Counted from the first letter of the stretch, positions 15,063-23,682 are shown. The stretch is 34,530 bases of DNA from JANMZR01 sp040385875 (GCA_040385875.1 JAZKGO010000176.1:1-34530); one strand, 5' to 3'. The notes: generated from the sequence alone by a model not told the origin. Program-made: numbers and translations.

Positions 15063-15146
15063 GCGCTTTTAAAGTTCGCTCTATTCTATTATTAGATTTA
15101 ATATTCGGGTTTCAATTTCAAAACCCATTTGAAAAAACTATACTTC

Positions 15147-18008
15147 TCAATTATTTTTTATCCACACGTTTCTTCTATAGATATTCTTTCCTGATTGGAT
15201 GATAACAACAAAATAGCCATTCATTTTCCCTAATGAGATTTCTCTTCTACTTTTTGTTTCAATATTATCTGCCGAGAAAACCTCTTCGCCCATTACAGTA
15301 AAAATTCTAATGCTGATGTTTTGAAGGTCTGATAATGTTTCAACAAATATCTTTCCATCCGCAACCGGATTAGGGTAAAGAATCAGCTCTTCATTAGGGA
15401 TGTCAAATCTGACTTCATCAGAAAACTCTGAAAAACAACTTAGCTTATTATTGTCAATAATATAGGTCTGCTCTGCTTTAACTTTGTATCTCCCTGAATT
15501 TTTAATCTTTAATTCCTGACTCACAAGGTCAATTGTTTTATCATCAAAGACCCAGTTAAAGCTTAATGCATTTTCATTATTGTTTTCTATTTCTGCACGA
15601 ATTGTAAAGGGCCCTACTTTTTCAATTATTGGCTTCTGAGGATTAGGTTTTATTACAATTTTGATGCTATTTGACTTAGGTGAGAGACAATCATTTTGAT
15701 CAGTCGTTTTCAAATAGTAGTTTTTTTCTAAAGTAATTTGGTTATTAATTTTCGCTAATCGTAGAGTGGCCGTTGTGCTAGCCTCAATATTGCCTCCTTC
15801 AGAATACCAACTATATGATTTAGCATTATTTTTAGTAAAAATTTCAACCGAATCGTCTCCACAAAGTATGTTTTTGCCATTTATTTCAATTATCGGAGCT
15901 TCTGGTAATTGTAATTCGGTAATTGTAACTTTGTCAGATTCCGATGAAATGCAGCCAAATTCATTTTTTGTGACTACCCGATAGTCTGCTCCCAATTTAA
16001 TATATAGTGTATTAGAATTTGTTTTCACTTCATTATTACCAAACTTCCACAAGTATTCTGAGGCATTGGTTGTCATTAATCTTAAGGAGTCACCACTACA
16101 AAATTGGTACTTCCCCTCAGTTGTAATTTCTGGCTTTGGTGGTAACGAATTTACATTTACCACTATAATATTAGAACTATCTGATTTACAACCATTTTCA
16201 TCCTGGTTTTGCAAAAAATAGTTTCCAGATTTTGATACATTTATTGAATTCCCGGTTTCAAAAGTATTCCAAACTTTTGAATAGTTATTGGTGGATATTT
16301 CCTTGATTTCTACTTTTCCTCCGTCACAAAAAGAGGTGGCCGAAGTCGCTTCAATTTTTGGAGAGGGAGGCAATGGCAAAATCTTTAAATTGAATCTTGC
16401 TTCCGCTTTTGCTATGCAACCATATACATCGTTCGAACTTACTGAAATAATATTTTCTCCAGGTTTTGACACAAGTATGCTTTTTGTGCTTTCTCCAGTA
16501 TTCCATTGAAAATTATTATTAGGCGATTCTGCAATTAATTTTAAGCTTTGTCCTTCACATACTTTATGTTGTTGCTCATGTTTTATTTCTATACCTGCTG
16601 GAGTATAGGAAAATGGTGGACTTATTAAAAAATTATTATTACTATCTCTAACAAGGCCATAATTTTCATCATAGGCAATGATTGTTTTAGAGTACGATTC
16701 TTGTTTTGAATTTCCATTATTCCATAACCATACTGGGTTTGAATAATTGGTTGGCAATGAGGCATTTATTTGATAGCTTAAGTTACATTTTTCAACATTC
16801 ATTTTCACCAATGGATTCGCTAAAAAAGGCTTTGAATTTAGTAAGAATCTTTCATTTATAATCTGATTGGCCCAAGAGTCCGCCAATTCTATGAACCCCG
16901 AACCATGAAAATGTACGCCATCGTCTCTTAAGTCTGGTGAAGGTTGAATCACATCTGTGTCTGGTCCTGGAAATACATTAAAATCACTTTTATCAGCCAC
17001 CCTTTGTTGTGCCTCTCTAATGGCTTCCTTGGTCCCCACTCTGCTTCTTGAAACCTTTGCCACCATCCATGAGATGTTTTTCCCTATATGCTCTCTTGAT
17101 TTAGAAATAACCGTCTCAAGATCTGATTGATAGGCCTCTGAATTGGTATTTATAAAGCCATCATCTTCGCCTTGATGCCAAAGAATTGCCCTCGCCCCAT
17201 AAATGGAAGCATAATAATTCAATGTTTTTTGCAGGATTACATATGGCCAGCCCTCGACGGCTCGAATAGATAAATAATAATTATAGGTTGGCTCACCTCT
17301 TGCTGCCTGAGCCCATTGGCTAATACGTGTACCACCTTCACTTGCATTAAAAAACAAAACTGGTACATTTAGTTCTTTCGCTATTTTATCTCCCAGCAGT
17401 CCCCAACACCAAGAGGCGTGTCCATGTGGTGAAATATCCGTTTCCGCTTTAAGTTGGCTTATTTTCGGAAACGGTAATAAACTCAACTCGTCGTGGTCAA
17501 AATAATCAATACAATTTACTCTGTCATCAGTTGCTCCATAATAAGTATTATCATAAAATCCACCTAATGGAGGTCTGCCGCCCTGGGCATTGGACTGCCC
17601 CGCCACAATAAAAACTTCTCCAACGCCAACTTTTGATACTGTTGAAACCTCTCCAACTTGCACCCCGCTAACCATTGCTCTTACCTCAAGTTTATACCAG
17701 CCTGCGCTTACATAACTAAGCTCCCCGACAAAATTGCCTCCGCCTATTTTTGCGTCTATTGATTGCCAACCTTTTGATTGCCCTCCTTGAATAGGTGTTA
17801 TTTTTGCCTGTATTTGATCCGTTTCATATAGAACGTTACCCCCGATGTGAATCGAAGCCACATTATTAACCCGTTGGAATACAGATCTTTCGACGGGCAT
17901 AGTAACTTTAATTTGTGCTAATGAGGATACAATGCACGCAAAAATAAAGAAAGAAAATAGCCCGAAAAATTTGCCTTTATTGGTTTTCTGAACAGTTTTA
18001 AAAGGCAT
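15147..18008 (-). CDS. Secreted SASA-type (sialate O-acetylesterase-like) esterase with Ig-like modules and T9SS sorting domain
   Basis: This 953-residue exported protein has four regions. A signal peptide covers about residues 1-32, and a beta-rich domain runs to about 128. An SGNH/SASA esterase domain covers about 129-388. Its catalytic Ser139 is in VAGQSNAQGG, Asn221 in FFNASEGG, the WHQGEDD block is at 277-283, and the Asp363/His366 pair is in RDDGVHFHG. From about 470 to 870 come tandem Ig/PKD-like modules of 75-90 residues. Four of these keep a Cys-Trp-Cys pattern (C484/W502/C531, C561/W580/C607, C637/W654/C686, C716/W734/C774). The last 80 residues form a type A T9SS sorting domain (LYPNPVADGKIFVETLSD), so it should pass the outer membrane and be anchored or released. 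Such enzymes remove acetyl groups from glycans. A terminator separates it from tuf, so it is probably transcribed alone. Confidence 0.88.
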   Translation of the reverse strand: MPFKTVQKTNKGKFFGLFSFFIFACIVSSLAQIKVTMPVERSVFQRVNNVASIHIGGNVLYETDQIQAKITPIQGGQSKGWQSIDAKIGGGNFVGELSYVSAGWYKLEVRAMVSGVQVGEVSTVSKVGVGEVFIVAGQSNAQGGRPPLGGFYDNTYYGATDDRVNCIDYFDHDELSLLPFPKISQLKAETDISPHGHASWCWGLLGDKIAKELNVPVLFFNASEGGTRISQWAQAARGEPTYNYYLSIRAVEGWPYVILQKTLNYYASIYGARAILWHQGEDDGFINTNSEAYQSDLETVISKSREHIGKNISWMVAKVSRSRVGTKEAIREAQQRVADKSDFNVFPGPDTDVIQPSPDLRDDGVHFHGSGFIELADSWANQIINERFLLNSKPFLANPLVKMNVEKCNLSYQINASLPTNYSNPVWLWNNGNSKQESYSKTIIAYDENYGLVRDSNNNFLISPPFSYTPAGIEIKHEQQHKVCEGQSLKLIAESPNNNFQWNTGESTKSILVSKPGENIISVSSNDVYGCIAKAEARFNLKILPLPPSPKIEATSATSFCDGGKVEIKEISTNNYSKVWNTFETGNSINVSKSGNYFLQNQDENGCKSDSSNIIVVNVNSLPPKPEITTEGKYQFCSGDSLRLMTTNASEYLWKFGNNEVKTNSNTLYIKLGADYRVVTKNEFGCISSESDKVTITELQLPEAPIIEINGKNILCGDDSVEIFTKNNAKSYSWYSEGGNIEASTTATLRLAKINNQITLEKNYYLKTTDQNDCLSPKSNSIKIVIKPNPQKPIIEKVGPFTIRAEIENNNENALSFNWVFDDKTIDLVSQELKIKNSGRYKVKAEQTYIIDNNKLSCFSEFSDEVRFDIPNEELILYPNPVADGKIFVETLSDLQNISIRIFTVMGEEVFSADNIETKSRREISLGKMNGYFVVIIQSGKNIYRRNVWIKNN

Positions 18009-18039
18009 TACTTATTATTTTTTTATACAAATTAACTTA

Positions 18040-18065
18040 CAAAAATAGACAATTTTTATGCCAAA
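18040..18065 (-). promoter_or_regulatory. Candidate promoter of the SASA-esterase gene
   Basis: On the minus strand, TTTG (18065-18062) and TATTTTTG (18047-18040) are separated by 14 bases, shorter than usual. The implied leader is about 25 bases. The -7 match is perfect; the spacing lowers confidence. Confidence 0.3.
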
Positions 18066-18089
18066 AGGTTGGTATTGATAGAAAAGGGG

Positions 18090-18126
18090 AAAAAAAAAGG
18101 AGGTACTCTCGAGAGCACCTCCTTTT
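18090..18126 (-). terminator. Rho-independent terminator of tuf
   Basis: On the minus strand, AAAAGGAGGTGCTCTCGAGAGTACCTCC is followed by a run of nine T. The stem has 14 pairs or more with one A/G-type mismatch, and it starts 17 bases after the tuf stop. It separates tuf from the secreted esterase gene. Confidence 0.88.
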
Positions 18127-18142
18127 CACAAAAATAAATTTA

Positions 18143-19330
18143 TTAGTCAAGAATCTCCGTAACCTGACCAGCACCAACGGTACGGCCACCTTCACGCATC
18201 GCAAAACGAAGACCTTTGTCCATCGCCACAGTGCTTAAAAGATTTACTTCAATTGTTAAGTTATCACCAGGCATTACCATTTCGATAGAAGCAGGTAAAA
18301 GGATTTCGCCAGTTACGTCTGTTGTACGGAAATAGAACTGTGGACGGTATTTGTTAAAGAATGGAGTATGACGTCCACCTTCTTCTTTTGAAAGGATATA
18401 AACCTCTGCTTTGAATTTAGCATGTGGTTTTACTGAACCTGGTTTGCAAATAACCATACCACGACGGATTGATTCTTTTTCAATACCACGTAATAAAAGA
18501 CCTACGTTATCACCAGCTTCGCCTCTGTCAAGAATTTTACGGAACATCTCAACACCAGTTACTACTGATTTCAAGTTTTCTGCTCCCATACCTAATATTT
18601 CTACTGCTTCACCAGAGTTGATAATACCTGTTTCAATACGGCCTGTAGCTACTGTACCACGACCTGTAATTGAGAACACGTCCTCAACCGGCATCAAGAA
18701 TGGTTTGTCAGTAGCACGAACTGGAAGTGGAATAAATGAATCAACTGCATCCATCAATTCTTCAATAGTTTTTACCCATTTTGCTTCTCCATTCAAGCCA
18801 CCAAGTGCTGAACCTTGAATTACTGGGATATTATCTCCATCAAAGTTGTAGAAAGAAAGAAGCTCTCTGATTTCCATTTCCACAAGCTCAAGAAGCTCTG
18901 GATCATCCACCATATCCACTTTATTCATAAATACTACTAACTGAGGTACCCCTACTTGGCGAGCCAAAAGTATGTGCTCACGAGTTTGTGGCATTGGACC
19001 ATCTGTAGCTGCAACCACAATGATTGCACCGTCCATTTGAGCAGCACCTGTTACCATGTTTTTTACATAGTCGGCGTGACCAGGACAGTCAACGTGAGCG
19101 TAGTGACGCAACACAGTTGAATATTCAACGTGAGCCGTGTTAATAGTAATACCACGCTCTTTTTCTTCTGGAGCAGAGTCAATGGCAGAGAAATCTTTTT
19201 TCTCAGCCAAACCCTTTTCAGACAAAACTTTAGTGATTGCTGCTGTTAAAGTAGTTTTACCGTGGTCAACGTGACCGATTGTACCGATGTTTACGTGAGG
19301 TTTGCTTCGGTCAAAATTTTCTTTTGCCAT
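18143..19330 (-). CDS. tuf: Translation elongation factor Tu
   Basis: EF-Tu delivers aminoacyl-tRNA to the ribosome with GTP. All G-motifs are intact: GHVDHGKTT (P-loop), RGITINTAHVEY (switch I), DCPGHADYVKNM (switch II), NKVDMVDD and GSALGG. Domains II and III follow, with VFSITGRGTVATGRIE and FRTTDVTG, ending in GAGQVTEILD. The 395 residues are the normal bacterial length. The gene lies 106 bases after tRNA-Thr in the conserved order tRNA-Tyr, tRNA-Gly, tRNA-Thr, tuf and is probably co-transcribed with the tRNAs from the promoter at 19946-19977. In many Bacteroidota tuf is followed by tRNA-Trp, secE and nusG; here a terminator and an unrelated secreted-enzyme gene come instead. No Shine-Dalgarno sequence is seen, as expected for the phylum. 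Confidence 0.98.
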   Translation of the reverse strand: MAKENFDRSKPHVNIGTIGHVDHGKTTLTAAITKVLSEKGLAEKKDFSAIDSAPEEKERGITINTAHVEYSTVLRHYAHVDCPGHADYVKNMVTGAAQMDGAIIVVAATDGPMPQTREHILLARQVGVPQLVVFMNKVDMVDDPELLELVEMEIRELLSFYNFDGDNIPVIQGSALGGLNGEAKWVKTIEELMDAVDSFIPLPVRATDKPFLMPVEDVFSITGRGTVATGRIETGIINSGEAVEILGMGAENLKSVVTGVEMFRKILDRGEAGDNVGLLLRGIEKESIRRGMVICKPGSVKPHAKFKAEVYILSKEEGGRHTPFFNKYRPQFYFRTTDVTGEILLPASIEMVMPGDNLTIEVNLLSTVAMDKGLRFAMREGGRTVGAGQVTEILD

Positions 19331-19436
19331 GATTTTTAATTGCTTTTGTTTGTTTAATTATTTTCTTTTTAATTCCTGAATTCAAAAAACTCTATTAAAA
19401 CAAGTCTTCTAAAAAATGCCGATTAAACCTATGTAG

Positions 19437-19508
<72 letters not shown>

Positions 19509-19526
19509 TTTTCAAAGCCGACATTG

Positions 19527-19599
19527 AGCGGGAGATCGGGCTCGAACCGACCACCTATAGCTTGGAAGGCTATCGCTCTACCAAATGAGCTACTCCCGC
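19527..19599 (-). tRNA. tRNA-Gly (anticodon TCC)
   Basis: Cloverleaf on the minus strand: acceptor GCGGGAG/CTCCCGC, D-arm GCTC/GAGC, anticodon stem ATAGC/GCTAT with loop CTTCCAA, T-arm GTCGG/CCGAT with the normal TTCGAGC loop. Discriminator T; CCA is not encoded. It lies 18 bases upstream of tRNA-Thr in the same transcript. Confidence 0.97.
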
Positions 19600-19726
19600 T
19601 TATTTATTTTGGATTTCTACGACTACCGATTCAACTAAAAATCCTATTTGAAAAATTAAATCGGTTTATTTTGAAATTTGACTTCTTAACGATTTTGAGG
19701 TTTCAAGTAAATTCCAAATCAAACTG

Positions 19727-19809
19727 TGGGGGCGGATGGATTCGAACCACCGTAGGCATACACCAGCAGATTTACAGTCTGCCCCATTTGGCCGCTCTGG
19801 TACACCCCC
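19727..19809 (-). tRNA. tRNA-Tyr (anticodon GTA)
   Basis: This 83-base class II tRNA has the acceptor GGGGGTG/CGCCCCC, anticodon stem GCAGA/TCTGC with loop CTGTAAA, a long variable arm and the T-loop TTCGAAT. Discriminator A, no encoded CCA. It is the first gene of the Tyr-Gly-Thr-tuf unit. Confidence 0.97.
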
Positions 19810-19945
19810 TTTTTTTGTAAGCAACTATTTTAAACCTATTTGCTCACTTTTTTCTTTTTAAATTTTAGTTCAAAAACTGAATCTCAAAACCAAAAGAAAA
19901 GCTTCAATCTATTAAATGACAACTCGCATTTTCAGAAAGAGAGTG

Positions 19946-19977
19946 CAAAATTATCGTAATTTTTCGTATTTCTCAAA
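19946..19977 (-). promoter_or_regulatory. Promoter of the tRNA-Tyr/Gly/Thr-tuf unit, TTTG-20-TAATTTTG
   Basis: On the minus strand TTTG (19977-19974) is followed after 20 bases by TAATTTTG (19953-19946), an exact TAnnTTTG match and the same -7 sequence as the ispH promoter. It would start a transcript about 130 bases before tRNA-Tyr. Confidence 0.5.
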
Positions 19978-20000
19978 TTTTTCTTAATAATTTTTCAAAT

Positions 20001-20033
20001 AAAAAAGCTCAAACTTTTAATTTGAGCTTTTTT
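20001..20033 (-). terminator. Terminator after the outer-membrane barrel gene
   Basis: The arms AAAAAAGCTCAAA and TTTGAGCTTTTTT form a 13-bp stem around CTTTTAA. It lies 18 bases after the barrel gene stop. With A and T runs on both sides, it can also block read-through in the other direction. Confidence 0.8.
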
Positions 20034-20051
20034 CGATTTATTTAAATCAGA

Positions 20052-21257
20052 TTATAGTCTTATTCCAAAACTTATTCCATTCACTTTTGGCCCTTTGTCT
20101 TCTTTAAAAAGTTGGTTTAAGTCATAGTTGACAAACAAATCTGCAAAATTGTTGATGCCCATCTGCAATGTAAGGCCGTAGCGGAAGTCATTGAGATAAA
20201 AATTGTTGTATTCCTTCTCTTTCTTCCCTCTACTACTTGCTTTTGTTTTGGAATGACTTCCCATTCGATAGCCAACATAACCTCCGAAGCCAAGATGCTC
20301 AATAAATTTTCCTTTTTTAAAGGATAAATAAGGAATAATTGGAACATCAATATAGCTTATGGTTAATTTCGATTTTTTAAGGCTTGTCGCTGAAGGTACA
20401 AGCTCTATTTGTTGTGGCCCTTTTGTCCATATACTGTTGCTGTTTTCAAGCATAAAATTGTACCAACTCAAGTTAACCCCAATGCCTAATTTTAGTCTGG
20501 CATTGGCTCCATTTGTAATATTTGCACTTTTGGTCCAACCCATAGAAAAATACCTTGAACCAAAAGGTTTTAGAGCATAGTCATCGGAATTATATCCATT
20601 GTTGGTTTCAGTTGTATAACTATTCAAGCCTATAAAAACATTGAAACCAGACAAACTACCATAATTATGCTTATTCGCCCATTTAACATTTGAAATACTG
20701 TCCGCCTCATGGCCAAACTCAGAATTTCCAAAGCCAATATTTACTTCTTGGTGGCCCCCATCTATCACCTTTAAGCCTCTCCTTGAAATATGTACTTCGT
20801 CGCTTCCGTCTTTGACATGTATGCCATCCCATCCTATTTTTACACTTTCCCGAGGATTTTCATTCCATTTATCTTTGTTGTCTGGCCAATTATTATTTTC
20901 TTGTTGCGTTTGATTGATAGTTGTCCCGCCATCTGATTTCATATTAAACGCAATTACAACTTGCTTGCCATCTTGCATAATTTTTATCAAGGTGTCTTTA
21001 TTAGATTCAGAGTTCACAATTTCACGGATGCTTCTCCAAGTGGAATCTGAAAGAACCATATTTTTTGCTTTAAAAAGCTCCCGAAGATCCCCTAATAAAC
21101 TGTACCCTTGTACTTTATCATTCCCAGATGAAACAACCGTCTTGGTTCTTTTATCTATGTTTATATTTAAAGAATCGGCATTGGGCTCGATTGTTTTGGC
21201 ATTGATTTCCATATTAGAAAATAAGGCCAATAGAATAATTGTTGCTATCTTTTTCAT
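20052..21257 (-). CDS. Outer-membrane beta-barrel protein of a sigma-factor cassette, with a short beta-repeat
   Basis: The 401-residue product has a signal peptide (about 1-20, MKKIATIILLALFSNMEINA), a polar 115-residue region, and then a curious short repeat at about 138-175. Each unit has the form V-x-I-x-x-x-G-(I/L)-x-V-x-D-G: VKIGWDGIHVKDG and VHISRRGLKVIDG, closing with EVNIGFG. From about residue 200 the sequence becomes alternating aromatic strands (SGFNVFIGLNSYT, LKLGIGVNLSWYNFML, FIEHLGFGGYVGYRMG, YGLTLQMGINNFADLFVNYDL). It ends GISFGIRL, as in an outer-membrane barrel. I recognise no enzyme or receptor motif. It is the last gene, 66 bases after the putative anti-sigma gene, and probably a structural or sensor partner of that pair. 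Confidence 0.75.
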   Translation of the reverse strand: MKKIATIILLALFSNMEINAKTIEPNADSLNINIDKRTKTVVSSGNDKVQGYSLLGDLRELFKAKNMVLSDSTWRSIREIVNSESNKDTLIKIMQDGKQVVIAFNMKSDGGTTINQTQQENNNWPDNKDKWNENPRESVKIGWDGIHVKDGSDEVHISRRGLKVIDGGHQEVNIGFGNSEFGHEADSISNVKWANKHNYGSLSGFNVFIGLNSYTTETNNGYNSDDYALKPFGSRYFSMGWTKSANITNGANARLKLGIGVNLSWYNFMLENSNSIWTKGPQQIELVPSATSLKKSKLTISYIDVPIIPYLSFKKGKFIEHLGFGGYVGYRMGSHSKTKASSRGKKEKEYNNFYLNDFRYGLTLQMGINNFADLFVNYDLNQLFKEDKGPKVNGISFGIRL

Positions 21258-21323
21258 TTTATTTTTTGTTTGAAAAACAGGCTAGGTTGATCGAGCTCTA
21301 ATCAAAATTTGACTGTTGTAATA

Positions 21324-22130
21324 TTAAAAAACTGTTTTGCTTTTTGCCTCCTGATACGAATCAGTAAGATCTTCTTTTGTATTTTTTAGTTTATTTTCTG
21401 CTCTTGCGAGTATTTTTGCTGGCTTAAAGCCTACTTCTTTCCAATCAACTCTATCTCCATTTTTTGCATTCTTTAATTGCCTAAATAACTTTGATAGGTA
21501 CTTTTCTTTTTTATCAAAATCCTCTATTTCGTTGGGTGTTTGACTATTATTCTTGAATTCGGCAACCGTAAAAACGATTGTGAGGTCTTCCTGTTTTGGG
21601 GTCATTTTTTTCCCTTCAATTGGTTGAATTTCAGATGAAGGCGTGTCATTATCCGCCAATTCAACTTTGGCCTGCTCCGCAATTTCTATCGTTTCATTTT
21701 GTTCTTTTAATTGGCCTACGGTTTCAAATAATTCTTTTGATTCCCTCTTTCTTGTCGCCAAAAACTGCTCCGAAGTCTTTTCGCTTTGTTTTTCTTGCTT
21801 GAATTGTGTTGTTTTATTGTCAATCGCCAATTTTACACTCTCTTGAACTGGGCTGTTACTTGCTACTTCCGCATTTTGTTCAACTTTCTTGCTACTTAAG
21901 GTTGGTTTTACTTCCAGTTCTTTTTCATTAATGAACGTTATCACTCCCATCAAAAGTAATAAGCCTAGCGTTGCAGCAATTGACATTCTCTGCCAAATGG
22001 GCATTGTTGGCTTTCTTTTTTGCTTTAATTTTTGCTCCAGCTTCATCCAAGCCTCTTCTCTCGGTTTAAGGCTATGTTCATTTAGAAAACTGTGAAATAA
22101 TTGATCAATTTTGTCTTTTGAAGTATTCAT
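21324..22130 (-). CDS. Putative anti-sigma factor, single-span membrane protein
   Basis: The 268-residue protein has a cytoplasmic, helical N-terminal segment (about 1-44, with LFHSFLNEHSLKPREEAWMKLEQKL), one transmembrane helix at about 47-68 (MSIAATLGLLLLMGVITFI), and a long, polar, Glu/Lys/Gln-rich periplasmic part without recognisable domains. The start overlaps the end of the ECF sigma gene by 26 bases, so the two are translationally coupled. Size, topology and position are those of Bacteroidota anti-sigma factors, but no zinc-binding HxxxCxxC motif is present, so I infer the role from context. The C-terminal end is DLTDSYQEAKSKTVF. The N-terminal helix would be the sigma-binding part. 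Confidence 0.65.
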   Translation of the reverse strand: MNTSKDKIDQLFHSFLNEHSLKPREEAWMKLEQKLKQKRKPTMPIWQRMSIAATLGLLLLMGVITFINEKELEVKPTLSSKKVEQNAEVASNSPVQESVKLAIDNKTTQFKQEKQSEKTSEQFLATRKRESKELFETVGQLKEQNETIEIAEQAKVELADNDTPSSEIQPIEGKKMTPKQEDLTIVFTVAEFKNNSQTPNEIEDFDKKEKYLSKLFRQLKNAKNGDRVDWKEVGFKPAKILARAENKLKNTKEDLTDSYQEAKSKTVF

Positions 22131-22683
22131 TTTTTATTTCCAATTTATTCACCATTTGTTGTAAAATTACCCTTGCTCTGCTCAATTGCGACTTGGATGT
22201 TCCTTCTGAGATATTTAACTCTTTGGCAATTTCAGCATGAGAATAGCCCTCTATTGCATATAAATTAAATACTGTCCGGAAACCCGTTGGAAGACTACCA
22301 ATGAGCCCCATGAGCTCTTCAGCCCCTAAATTACTTTGGCTTATCTGCGGCTCCTCCTCATAGCCAATCTGCTCCAGACCTGTCACAAAGCCCTCTTTTT
22401 TTTTGCTTCTTAGACACATAAGTGCCTCATTTACCATAATTCGCTTTATCCAACCCTCGAAGCTTCCCTCCATTTTGAAGCTGTCTATCTTATCAAAAAC
22501 TTTCATAAACCCTTCAATCATGATGTCTTCCGCCTCCATCTCATCTGCCAAATAACGCTTACATATCGCCATCATTTTTGGAGAATATTTTTCATATACT
22601 CTTTTTTGAGCCTTTGGATCCGCTTTTTGACAAGCCCTAACCAATTGTTCTTCAGATGTAAATAATGGTATAATTATTCCCAA
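22105..22683 (-). CDS. ECF-type RNA polymerase sigma factor (sigma-70 family)
   Basis: This 192-residue protein has the two ECF domains. The sigma-2 region (about 10-85) includes LVRACQKADPKAQKRVYEKY, AEDIMIEGFMKVFDKIDSF and EGWIKRIMVNEALMCLRSKK. The sigma-4 region (about 130-185) includes FNLYAIEGYSHAEIAKELNI, SEGTSKSQLSRARVILQQM, the helix-turn-helix that reads the -35 element. Spacing and length are normal, with no C-terminal extension. Its stop lies inside the start of the next gene (26-base overlap). The pair plus the barrel gene form a typical sigma/anti-sigma/target unit. It is divergent from murI, with the shared intergenic region 22684-22821. Auto-regulation is likely for such systems but no ECF target motif could be identified by eye. 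Confidence 0.9.
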   Translation of the reverse strand: MGIIIPLFTSEEQLVRACQKADPKAQKRVYEKYSPKMMAICKRYLADEMEAEDIMIEGFMKVFDKIDSFKMEGSFEGWIKRIMVNEALMCLRSKKKEGFVTGLEQIGYEEEPQISQSNLGAEELMGLIGSLPTGFRTVFNLYAIEGYSHAEIAKELNISEGTSKSQLSRARVILQQMVNKLEIKNEYFKRQN

Positions 22684-22800
22684 TGTTTATGATTTCTAAT
22701 TCCCTTTTTTAAAAAGATGCCGAGGCTTCTTGTTTGGTTGCATAAGTTAAAAATATTTTTACCATTTTCTTAAAAAGAAAGCAACAATGTTTGAAATCAT

Positions 22801-22808
22801 TACCTTTG
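22801..22808 (+). promoter_or_regulatory. Candidate -7 element TACCTTTG before murI
   Basis: TACCTTTG fits TAnnTTTG. No -33 box is seen. It places the start of transcription near 22815, which favours the murI ATG at 22858 over 22822, since the latter would leave only about 7 bases of leader. Confidence 0.3.
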
Positions 22809-22857
22809 TGATTGATCTAAAATGGCAATAACAAACCCCATAAAAAATAAAAAAATA

Positions 22858-23682
22858 ATGAAATCAAGTGCCCCAATTGGCATATTTGATAGCGGCTACG
22901 GCGGCTTAACTATTTTAAAAGAAATTGTAGATCAATTACCCCAATATGATTATTTGTATTTGGGGGATAATGCCCGAGCACCCTATGGCCCACGAAGCCT
23001 TGATACGGTCTATCAATATACTTTGGAGTGCGTTAAGTGGTTTTTTAGCCAAGGTTGCTCATTGGTAATATTGGCCTGCAATACTGCTTCGGCAAAGGCA
23101 TTAAGAAATATTCAACAAAAAGACTTGGAAAAAATTGGCTCTGGAAGAAGAGTTCTAGGTGTAATAAGGCCCACTACAGAAATCATTGGCAACTTTACAA
23201 AAACCAATTCTGTGGGTATTTTGGGTACAACAGGGACGGTCAGATCTGAATCCTATTTAATAGAAATTGCTAAATTTTACCCTCAAATAAGCGTGTTCCA
23301 ACACGCCTGCCCGATATGGGTGCCTTTAATTGAAAACAACGAACACCAAACTGAAGGTGCAGATTTTTTCATTAAAAAACACATCGATTTGCTGTTAAAC
23401 CAATCAAAAGAAATTGATACTATTTTGCTTGCATGTACTCATTACCCCTTGATTATTGACAAGATTAGACATTTTGTTCCTGAAGGCATATCTGTGATTT
23501 CGCAGGGTAAAATTTTGGCTGATAGTTTAATTGATTACCTAAAAAGACACCCTGAGGTTGAAGAAAAATGTAGCAAAAATGGAAAAATTACTTTTTTTAC
23601 TACCGATTCAACTGAAGATTTTGATAGTCATGCGGCCAATTTCTACGGAAAGCCCGTTAAATCTCATCATTTAAGTCTTTGA
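22858..23682 (+). CDS. murI: Glutamate racemase
   Basis: MurI makes D-glutamate for peptidoglycan by interconverting L- and D-glutamate. The catalytic pair is Cys74 (LACNTASAK) and Cys193 (LLACTHYPLI). The substrate segment GIFDSGYGGLT with Asp11, and NARAPYG, are present, as is the internal GTTGTV. I chose the ATG at 22858 (MKSSAPIGIFDSG, 274 residues), since relatives begin a few residues before the GIFDSG block. The longer frame from 22822 adds the Lys/Asn-rich MAITNPIKNKK and would follow the likely promoter too closely. The gene stands alone, divergent from the ECF sigma gene and convergent with pruA. Confidence 0.95.
   Translation: MKSSAPIGIFDSGYGGLTILKEIVDQLPQYDYLYLGDNARAPYGPRSLDTVYQYTLECVKWFFSQGCSLVILACNTASAKALRNIQQKDLEKIGSGRRVLGVIRPTTEIIGNFTKTNSVGILGTTGTVRSESYLIEIAKFYPQISVFQHACPIWVPLIENNEHQTEGADFFIKKHIDLLLNQSKEIDTILLACTHYPLIIDKIRHFVPEGISVISQGKILADSLIDYLKRHPEVEEKCSKNGKITFFTTDSTEDFDSHAANFYGKPVKSHHLSL

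Noticed and set aside
18090..18126. The AAGGAGGT/ACCTCCTTT stem of the tuf terminator as mimicry of the 16S anti-Shine-Dalgarno end
   Set aside because: The match is short and GC-rich stems of terminators often contain such bases. Nothing else supports a ribosome-binding role.
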